A stretch of DNA of 64,000 nucleotides from Brevibacillus fluminis (lineage in GTDB: Bacteria; Bacillota; Bacilli; Brevibacillales; Brevibacillaceae): the NCBI RefSeq assembly GCF_003710825.1, contig NZ_RHHQ01000005.1:146696-210695 (forward strand), given 5' to 3'. A program made the translations under genes and the position numbers. Positions 1-7,900 of the stretch are shown in pieces. Position 1 is the stretch's first letter. Every line of letters begins with the position of its first letter. The notes beneath the pieces were generated by a model. That model was not told where the DNA came from, made no database searches, and was given only the letters and a program-made list of their open reading frames with translations.

Positions 1-1289
1 GAACCGAGGTTTGCATAAACCACAGGCACTGGCGCAGTCCCGATAATGGAAGCGAAATCTTCCTGCAAGGTTTTCCAGCTCATCAGCGGGAGCGAGTATG
101 TTTGTCCCAAAGAAGAGGTGGCGGTTGAATCAAATTGTGTCGAAGGGGAGGAAACAGCCCCTACGGTAATTGGGAGCAGAGCACCTGCCGGCGAACCAGC
201 TGTGTAATAGAACTGTCCTTCTTTGTCGCGAGCGGCGTTACCGTTAGCGATAACGGTGATGGTGCCTGCGAGCATCGCGTTGTTAACCGCGATGGAGTCG
301 GCAGAATCGGAGTTTTTCTCCAGATCGGAACCGAGGGACAAGTTGATGACGTCCATATGATCGCGAACCGCTTTTTCGATACCGTCGATTACTTGCGCGG
401 AGCTTCCGCCGCCACGACCGAGCACGCGATATACATACAGGTCAGCCTCGTAAGCAATACCGCGAACTTGCACGTCGGACGTTGGGTTGGAAGCGCGACC
501 TACAATTGTTCCGGACACGTGCGTGCCGTGGGAAGAGCCTTCGTAGCCTTGGTGCAGGCGATCGTCCTCAGGCGAAATCGGTGCTTGCTCGTACGGATCT
601 TTGTCATTGTCGAACGAATCGTATCCGCCTTTGAAAGCATCTTTCAAATCCGGGTGGTTATAGTCGACACCGGTATCGATCACGCCGACTTTCAGCCCTT
701 TGCCCGTCAAGCCGGAAGCCCACATTTCAGGTACGCCGATTTGGGCAAGTGGGTTTACATCGTATTTGCCGCCTGGCAGCTCATCAACATTTTCGACTTC
801 AGGAATCGAGTAGTAATGATTGTTGGAGAAAATATATTTTACGCCTGGTACTTTCGCCAGATCTGGAATATCGCTTGCAGCAAGGTTTACCGCGAAGCCG
901 TTGAATACATAGGAATATTGCTGTTCAACATCGAGTTTCACCCCGAGCTTCTTGGCAGCCTTGATAACGGATGATTGCTCTTTTTTGAGCTGGGATTCGA
1001 CTGCCCGCTCGGAGAAGCTTTTCTTGCCAGAGGTGCTTTTCGCTACGGCAACTGGGTCCGTTTCCAATTGCACGATGACACTGACCGTATCGTCGCTCTC
1101 GGTATCCAAGCTTTCGGAATAGCGGCTTACCTTGGAGCTGATGTCAGCTTGTGCTTTGGTGATCTCATTTACTTTCGCCAGATCACTTGCGGCTGCTTGT
1201 TCTGATGCGTACACGTTGTACGGCACTCCGCTGAGTAGCAATCCTGAAGAGAGTGCTGCTGCAGCAATTGTTTTGATTGTTTTTTTCAA
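1..1289 (-). CDS. Secreted subtilisin-like serine protease (S8 family), C-terminus beyond window
   Basis: The first 429 residues of an exported subtilase are visible; the gene runs off the left edge. Residues 1-28 form a signal peptide (lysines, then an Ala/Leu-rich core). An I9-type propeptide follows at about residues 60-160. The catalytic domain then opens with the Asp motif VGVIDTGVD (Asp205) and the His motif HGTHVSGTI (His254). The oxyanion-region motif VIANGN is also present. The sequence after it looks like the start of a PA-type insert, which separates the catalytic Ser (not in the window) from the other residues in large cell-wall-associated subtilases. The start is TTG at 1287-1289, preceded by a G-rich Shine-Dalgarno sequence. 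Expected role is extracellular protein degradation. Confidence 0.9.
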   Translation of the reverse strand, partial: MKKTIKTIAAAALSSGLLLSGVPYNVYASEQAAASDLAKVNEITKAQADISSKVSRYSESLDTESDDTVSVIVQLETDPVAVAKSTSGKKSFSERAVESQLKKEQSSVIKAAKKLGVKLDVEQQYSYVFNGFAVNLAASDIPDLAKVPGVKYIFSNNHYYSIPEVENVDELPGGKYDVNPLAQIGVPEMWASGLTGKGLKVGVIDTGVDYNHPDLKDAFKGGYDSFDNDKDPYEQAPISPEDDRLHQGYEGSSHGTHVSGTIVGRASNPTSDVQVRGIAYEADLYVYRVLGRGGGSSAQVIDGIEKAVRDHMDVINLSLGSDLEKNSDSADSIAVNNAMLAGTITVIANGNAARDKEGQFYYTAGSPAGALLPITVGAVSSPSTQFDSTATSSLGQTYSLPLMSWKTLQEDFASIIGTAPVPVVYANLG

Positions 1290-1526
1290 AGCGTTTCCCC
1301 CCTGAAGATTTTTTTGCAAGCATGTTCAATTGCAACTCATTGAATTCGTCGAATGATCTGCAATTTTAGATAATTTTAACAAAAGGAGTCAAAATCCTTT
1401 TTTTCAAAAAAAAATTTTGCAACTAAAATCGTTTTTGATCGAAAAAAGGGAGAAAGAAGCCTGCAACCAATTGCTTCATCCGTTGTGGAACACTATAGTT
1501 AAAATTAGGAAGGGAAGGTGGACAGA

Positions 1527-2621
1527 ATGTTTGCAACGCGGTTTTGTGAGGTGTTCTCGGTCAAGCTGCCGATCGTTCAAGCAGGGATGGCCGGGGGAAT
1601 CACCTCGCCCGAATTGGTGGCAGCAGTATCGGAAGCGGGCGGGCTCGGAACTTTGGCTGGGGCATACGTGAAGCCGGATGCTTTGCGTCAATCCATCCGG
1701 GAGGTCAAGCAGCTGACAAAGAAGCCGTTTGGCGTCAATCTGCTCCTCTTTGAAGAAACGGTTCCATCGGAAGTTTCCGGTGACTTGGTAGACTGGTTGA
1801 ATAAAATGCGCGATGAGGTCGGGCTCTCGCCTTGGAATGGAGAGCTTCCCCAATCTAAGGAGGATTTGGACGAATGCTTTGCTGTCATCGTGGAAGAGCA
1901 GGTACCGGTGTTTAGCTGCGCATTCCAATCGCCTGGCAAATACGGAAGAGCGGCGAAGCAAGCGGGGATGAAGCTGATTGGCATGGCGACGACACTGGAA
2001 GAAGCGCGCATGCTGCAAGCGGAGAATGTGGACGCGATTGTGGCCCAAGGCGGAGAAGCCGGTGGTCACAGAGGGACGTTCCAGCCTGGCAACGAGGGCG
2101 ATGGGGCATGCATCGGCACGATGCCGTTGGTTTCACTTGTCGCTGATTCGCTGCCTGACATGCCGATCATCGCAGCAGGTGGGATCATGGACGGGCGCGG
2201 CCTGCTCGCTGCATTATCGCTCGGGGCAGATGCGGCCCAGCTCGGGACGAGATTCCTCGTTTGCCGGGAAAGTCTCGCGCATCCCGCGTATCAGGAGATG
2301 CTTTTGCATGCCAAGGAGACCGATACACGCGTTACCCGGGCATTTTCCGGGCGACCTGCCCGTGGTTTAAACAACCGTTTAATTGAGTCGGCGCAAATGG
2401 AGAAACTGCAAGCGCTGCCCTATCCGGTGCAAAATGCGCTGACGCGTGAAATTCGCGCTGCCGCTGCACGATTGAACAAACCGGAGTACATGTCGCTTTG
2501 GGCAGGTCAAGGGGTGGCGATGCTGCGCCAGACGCAAGGTGCCGCAGAGATTATAAACGACATCATGGATCAGGCCAATGCGGCGTGGGAGCGAATGATT
2601 CAACTGAGAAGGGGCAGGTGA
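1527..2621 (+). CDS. Nitronate monooxygenase (2-nitropropane dioxygenase-like)
   Basis: This FMN-dependent TIM-barrel enzyme of 364 residues oxidises alkyl nitronates such as propionate 3-nitronate. The N-terminal PIVQAGMAGG motif, the AQGGEAGGHRG motif near residues 172-182 (with the likely catalytic His) and the phosphate-binding IIAAGGIMDGRG motif near residue 213 place it in the family; the length is normal. An in-frame GTG lies at 1518, but ATG 1527 has better spacing from the AAGGTGG ribosome-binding site. The stop is only a few bases before the LysR gene, so the two are probably co-transcribed. The true substrate cannot be read from sequence. Confidence 0.9.
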   Translation: MFATRFCEVFSVKLPIVQAGMAGGITSPELVAAVSEAGGLGTLAGAYVKPDALRQSIREVKQLTKKPFGVNLLLFEETVPSEVSGDLVDWLNKMRDEVGLSPWNGELPQSKEDLDECFAVIVEEQVPVFSCAFQSPGKYGRAAKQAGMKLIGMATTLEEARMLQAENVDAIVAQGGEAGGHRGTFQPGNEGDGACIGTMPLVSLVADSLPDMPIIAAGGIMDGRGLLAALSLGADAAQLGTRFLVCRESLAHPAYQEMLLHAKETDTRVTRAFSGRPARGLNNRLIESAQMEKLQALPYPVQNALTREIRAAAARLNKPEYMSLWAGQGVAMLRQTQGAAEIINDIMDQANAAWERMIQLRRGR

Positions 2622-2627
2622 GGGACG

Positions 2628-3524
2628 ATCGATTTTCGGATATTGCAAACGTTTGTGGTGGCGGCAGCGAATGAGAATTTTCACCAGACTGCGGAGGCGC
2701 TGTTCATTGCCCAGCCGACTGTCAGCCAGCACATCCGCCTTTTGGAGCGCGAACTTGGCATCCAGCTGTTTATGCGCGTAGGCAAGTATGTGCGGCTGAC
2801 GCCTGCTGGAAGGCGCTTTTTACCCCATGCAAAAGGAATGCTGGAGCAGTATCATAACGGACTCGACGATTTGCTCTCCTGGCGGCAGGGATACCGCGAG
2901 ACACTGCAGCTGGTCGCCTCGCCGATCATCGCCCGCACCTCGCTTCCGCATTTGGTGCATCGGTATACGAGACAATTTCCGGATGTGGACATCTCCATCA
3001 AAATCGCTGATTCGATCGAAATCGGTCCGATGGTGCAATCCGGACAGGCCGACCTCGGCTTGTCCCGGATGATCCCGGGCGAGCTGCAGCTTGATACATT
3101 TTTGATCCAATATGAGCCTGTCGTTTTCGCTGTCCCACATAATGGAGGAGATATGGAATCACCGCTTCCGGATTGGGAGCAGGAGCTCTCAACCAAACGA
3201 TTGCTTACACACAATCACCCCGTGTATTGGGACGATCTGCTTTTGCTCTTGCGCAGGCGAGGGATACCGCTGCGGTCGATGGTCGTTTCACATGTCGACA
3301 TTACCAAACGCTTTATCGAAGAAGGTCTTGGCGTCTCTTTTCTCCCACGTTCCGCGATCATACGCGAGCTGTTTGAAAATCGCTTCATCGAGTTGGAAAC
3401 ACCTGGAATCGAGCTGCCTAAAGCGGCATCCTATCTGGTTTTGCCCAAGCAGTCGGTACCCGTGGCGACAGAGCGGTTTGTCGAAATTTTGCAGATGTTG
3501 TATCCGCCGCTTGCGCCTGTATAA
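2628..3524 (+). CDS. LysR-family regulator (CitR-like by position), probable ATC start
   Basis: This 298-residue LysR regulator has a winged HTH at the N-terminus (FVVAAANENFHQTAEALF, then QPTVSQHIRLLERELG) and a periplasmic-binding-like effector domain from about residue 90. LysR proteins usually begin M-D-[FL]-R-x-L-x-x-F. Here the matching residues are encoded by ATC GAT TTT CGG at 2628, six bases after AGGTGA. The first conventional start, TTG 2643, removes those residues and is about 20 bases from any ribosome-binding site. The upstream TGA in frame (2619-2621) leaves no other start. A citrate synthase follows, as in the B. subtilis citR-citA pair, although there the genes diverge. It probably controls citA through the dyad at 3527-3543. 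Confidence 0.85.
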   Translation: MDFRILQTFVVAAANENFHQTAEALFIAQPTVSQHIRLLERELGIQLFMRVGKYVRLTPAGRRFLPHAKGMLEQYHNGLDDLLSWRQGYRETLQLVASPIIARTSLPHLVHRYTRQFPDVDISIKIADSIEIGPMVQSGQADLGLSRMIPGELQLDTFLIQYEPVVFAVPHNGGDMESPLPDWEQELSTKRLLTHNHPVYWDDLLLLLRRRGIPLRSMVVSHVDITKRFIEEGLGVSFLPRSAIIRELFENRFIELETPGIELPKAASYLVLPKQSVPVATERFVEILQMLYPPLAPV

Positions 3525-3526
3525 TT

Positions 3527-3593
3527 GATTACGATTTGTAATCGATTGTAGAACATTATTTTATTTTTCGATTAGCCTTCGACTTGATATACT
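3527..3593 (+). promoter_or_regulatory. LysR-type operator and promoter of citA
   Basis: A perfect dyad GATTAC-N5-GTAATC (3527-3543) contains the T-N11-A signature of LysR boxes. A good -10 hexamer TATACT lies at 3588-3593, but no good -35 is seen 16-18 bases before it. With transcription starting near 3600, the dyad is centred close to -65, the usual recognition site for LysR activators. That suggests an activator-dependent promoter. Confidence 0.55.
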
Positions 3594-3621
3594 AAAATCA
3601 AAGATAAAGGGGTGAAGGACG

Positions 3622-4722
3622 ATGAGTGAACAAATCATTGCAATCGGACTAGAAGGAATTGTCGTGGCCGAGACGGACTTGAGCCTAGTGGATGGCATTA
3701 ACGGCCACTTGGTATATCGAAATCATTGGGCCCGCGACCTGGCTATTCACCATACCTTTGAAGAAGTGGCGCACCTATTGTGGTACGGCGCCTTACCAAA
3801 TAAAGAACAACTCCGCGACCTGGAGGAAAAGCTGATTGCTGAGCGCGAGCTGCCTGCGCACGTTAAGACAGCCATCGACTGTATTCCGCATGATATCGAT
3901 ATGATGAGCGTGCTGCGCTCCGGTGTCTCACTGCTCGGTTTGACCGGAAACGACTGGCCACCGACCATCGAGCAAGTGATCTCGCTGACAGCGAAGATGC
4001 CCTCGATCGTCGCGTACCGCGCTGCGCGCCTTGCTGGCCGCGAGCCGCTTGTGCCGCATAAAGAGCTGCGTCACACCGCCAACTACCTATATATGCTGAC
4101 TGGCAAGGAGCCGAGCCATGCGCATGTGCGTGCGCTAGATGCGTACTTGATTTTGACCCAGGAGCACGGCATGAATGCTTCAACCTTTGCGGCACGCGTC
4201 GTATCGTCGACACGTTCCGACCTCATTTCCGCGATCACGGCCGCTATCGGGGCATTGAAAGGACCGCTGCACGGTGGAGCACCTTCGGAAGTGACGGAAA
4301 TGGTGGAAGCGATCGGAACCAAGGAAAACGCTGAGCCTTGGCTGCGCCGTGCGCTCGAAAACGGTGAGCGCCTGATGGGCTTCGGTCACCGCGTCTACAA
4401 AACGACCGACCCGCGTGCTGCTGCGCTGCGCGTCGTCGCCTCCGAGCTGTCGAAAGACGATCCGTGGTTCGATCTAGCGACACATATTGAACAAGTGGCG
4501 CTGCGCCTGCTTGAAGAGTACAAACCGGGCCGCAAGCTTAACACCAATGTCGAATTTTTCGCTGCTGCCGTCATGCGGGCGGTAGGTCTACCGGACAGCT
4601 TGTTCACCCCAACGTTTGCGATCAGCCGCGTGGTAGGCTGGAGCGCACATGTGCTGGAGCAAGCGGCGAATAACCGGATTATCCGGCCGCAGTCGAATTA
4701 TACCGGGGTTATGCCGGAGTAG
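3622..4722 (+). CDS. citA: Citrate synthase, CitA-type minor isoform
   Basis: This 366-residue enzyme condenses acetyl-CoA and oxaloacetate to citrate; its length equals that of B. subtilis CitA. The conserved blocks are GPLHGGAP (His217) and GFGHRVYK (His256). At the third catalytic position NVEFF carries Glu311, where many citrate synthases have NVDF; I recall CitA also having Glu. The start ATG follows GGGGTGAAGG. A LysR gene is directly upstream, again like CitR/CitA. Related 2-methylcitrate synthases are hard to exclude by eye, but no prpB/prpD-type gene is nearby. Confidence 0.85.
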   Translation: MSEQIIAIGLEGIVVAETDLSLVDGINGHLVYRNHWARDLAIHHTFEEVAHLLWYGALPNKEQLRDLEEKLIAERELPAHVKTAIDCIPHDIDMMSVLRSGVSLLGLTGNDWPPTIEQVISLTAKMPSIVAYRAARLAGREPLVPHKELRHTANYLYMLTGKEPSHAHVRALDAYLILTQEHGMNASTFAARVVSSTRSDLISAITAAIGALKGPLHGGAPSEVTEMVEAIGTKENAEPWLRRALENGERLMGFGHRVYKTTDPRAAALRVVASELSKDDPWFDLATHIEQVALRLLEEYKPGRKLNTNVEFFAAAVMRAVGLPDSLFTPTFAISRVVGWSAHVLEQAANNRIIRPQSNYTGVMPE

Positions 4723-4738
4723 TTGTCATAAATAAGCG

Positions 4739-4771
4739 GAGAGGATGGCTCAAGCTATTCTCTCTTTTTTT
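4739..4771 (+). terminator. Rho-independent terminator of citA
   Basis: The stem GAGAGGATGGCT pairs with AGCTATTCTCTC through a two-base loop, with two G-U pairs, and is followed by seven T. Confidence 0.8.
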
Positions 4772-4875
4772 ACGAACTTTTTATTGGAAAAACGGGCGGA
4801 AAGTTAAAGATTTCCTCGCAAAATGTCGATAACTTAAACGATATGTATTTTGTTCTGGAATGATCGGTAGGAGGT

Positions 4876-4928
4876 GTGCTGGTACACAGCTTGCATAATG
4901 ATATCTTGGTTCTAGAAAGGAGAGTATG
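4876..4928 (+). other. Possible short leader ORF before the surface-protein gene
   Basis: An open frame of 17 codons starts at GTG 4876 and ends in TGA 4926-4928, two bases before the ATG of the giant surface-protein gene. That arrangement would allow translational coupling. AGGAGG at 4869-4874 is only one base from this GTG, so initiation here is doubtful. Bases 4894-4912 are identical to 26963-26981, where they encode the same residues in frame inside the coiled-coil gene. Confidence 0.25.
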
Positions 4929-4930
4929 AC

Positions 4931-7900
4931 ATGCATTTTCATAGAAAAATGCTACATCTGTTTTTGATTCTTGCATTGATAGTCACGATGCTGCCATTCT
5001 ATCCGTCAACCGGACAGGCAGCCGGCGAGATGTTTGTATTTACGGATTTGCCGACGACCGTCAATTCGAATCGCGTTACATTGAATGCTTCTCTTAATGG
5101 AGTATCTTCAACCGGTATTACATATATGGTAGAACGCATGTCTCAAGACGAGAAAACCGTACTCCAAACAAAAGAGAAGAGCGCCCTCGGGATATCCGTA
5201 TCATCTGATGGCAAAAAAATGACGGCTTCTGTCGAGCTCTTTGCGGGGAAAAACCGTATTACCTTCTTTGGTACGCGTGGTTCAACTACTATCCAGGAAG
5301 TAATCAAGAAGCCTAACGGCGATCCACACCTCATTGAGTACGTAGATACACCGATCCTTTACAATCTTGCATTTCTGGGCACAGGAACGAAGCAGCAAAT
5401 CAATGAAACCGGACTGACCGTCATTTCCAACCAATACGCCAGCAACCCGAGCCAAGCGTTGTTCTCCATTGAGGGGAATGCGCCGAATGCACGGGAAGTC
5501 ATCATTGAGTATGGGGATAATAACAGCCGCAATGCTTCTGTGCGTGAAGATGGTTCGAGCTATTTTATCTTGAATCAGATCAAATTGAAAAAAGGGAAGA
5601 ACACCTTGAAGTTCAAGGTGAAAAATGATACGCAGACGATCGAGTTGGTTCGTGATGTCGTTTATTACAATGATGCGGTGACGTTTTATGATGTAAAGTT
5701 GAATCATACGGGTGCTGCGTCTGCACAGGATTTGAATTTGCTAGGAATTTATAATGTTCCTAATAACACGGCTGCAAATTTTGATGTTACAGGTAGAGTA
5801 ATTGTACCAAATGATTATTCAACGAGTGCGGCACAGTCGATGCGGATTGAAGCGGCGTATCGCTTGGCTGGAAGTGATACATCTGCTTCTGGAACGAATA
5901 CGTTTAATCCGGATTCGAGCGACAAGATTGTCCTGAAGTTTTCTGGGGAAGTTCAGGGAGCAACATCTTCGATGAGTACCTCCCAGTTAAAGGATTTACT
6001 TGATTTCCAGACCCGTTCAATGGCTCGACCTTTGTCACTCAACGATAAAATTAGCGACTCAACGGCGTCATGGCGTCCGGGTACAGTTAACGGCGTAAAT
6101 GTACCGAACTCCGAGTTGGTGATTAGCATCGGCACCAACGATTTAGCAAACGGGGTATTCAATGATGTAGGTAGATTGGTGTTAAAAAAGGATGTTGTGG
6201 CTAAAAACGATATCAATAAACGGATTGATGTTCTTGCCACGAATAACGAAACCGTGGCGGGAATTACTGGGGTCAAGGAAGTAAACACCATTACGGTGAC
6301 GGCAGGGGCCTCTTCAACCGGGACAATGGGTATTCAGTTTAATGATGGTACGATTAACAAGACGATTCCGGTGACAGTTACAGCAGGGGATTCTGCTGCA
6401 ACTGTGGCGACAAAAATTAATGTTGCTTTGGGAGCAGATCCGGCAGTTAGCCCTAGCTATTCAACCAGCGCGGCGACCAACAAGGTTGTCATAACCAAAA
6501 ATGTTGCAGGAGCAGTCAACACTACTATTAATGTATTGCCTTTGGTAGCAACGGGAGTGACACTCACAAAAGTGCAAAATGCCAATGGTGATGCTTCCAC
6601 ACTAGCATCTTTTGACATAACGGTTACCTCACCAGCTACTGCCACAGGCCGAATTAACGTGACATTCAATGACGGAACGATTATCAGCACCGTACCTGTT
6701 GATGTGACGGTTGGGGATACAACTGGAGCAATAGCTACTAGTATTAAGACTGCATTGCTTACCATTGCGGGCATGAGCGCAACTTATGATGTTAACGTGA
6801 GCAGTAATGTAGTGAATATTTCAGGAAAAGCTAATGGACAACATATCATCACTGTGAATGCGGTTGATCTTACAACAGGTGTTACAGGCAGTAATGCAGA
6901 GACGACGCCAGGTGTAACAGCGGTTGCAGAGGTAAATACAATTACGGTAAATCATACTGCACCTCCTGGAAACTATACTGCTTATTTTTCTGACGATCTA
7001 ACAGATCAAATTGCAGTAAATGTAACCATAGCTCCATCAGATGATACTGAAGAGGAAGTTGCTACCGCAATCGCCACTGCTCTGAGTGCTAATGGCACCA
7101 TTACGGCGAGATATACAGTTGCAAACCCCTTGACGACACGGCTAATCACTTTGACGAGTAAAACGGCCGGTAGTGTAAAGCCAGCCATCATCATCGTTGG
7201 TGAAAATGAATATACCAAAATCATCCGGCTCGCAGGTTCCTTTGACCCAAGTAACCCCTATATCACTGAGGCGTACGTACAAGGAAACGACACGGCTACC
7301 AGTACACGGGGAGTCGATGCGGGAGAAAAACTGATCATCAAGCTCCAGGATAGTGCGAATGCGACACTTCCGACGTCCAATTATTCAGGATATGACAAAA
7401 CCCAAATTGACGGCATGGCTAGTGTACAAAATGCGATTACTTTGTCCGTTTTGGATACAGGAGCAATCAAGTCAGATCGATACACGATGTTTTATAATGC
7501 TTCGCTACGCCAAATTGAAATCACGTTTGACAGCATAAACAATCTAAATGATGAATTGGCGAATACTCGTTCTTTTGATAACGGGGTAGGGAATAAAAAA
7601 GCAGTTGCGATTTATTTGAACAAATTCTTGACATCGTCTAACGTGGCGATCATTTCATCGATGGTTCCTGATGTAGGAACTGTCCGAATTGGTGGCACCT
7701 ATGATGGAAGCGGACGAACACCCAACCCAGATCCCGCGAAAATTGCGGCCGATTTTGCTCATGTCATTTATCGGGATAGTGGATTGACTAACATGGGGCA
7801 GCATGACATTCAACTTAAAAAAGTTGCTGGAGCTAAAGCATCCGACTACAATGACAGTGCTCCCTATTACATCTTTGAATTCAGTTATTCAGGAACAGCT

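Noticed and set aside
135..1205. Plus-strand open frames opposite the protease
   Set aside because: The minus strand encodes an unmistakable subtilase with catalytic motifs; the plus frames have no ribosome-binding sites or motifs.
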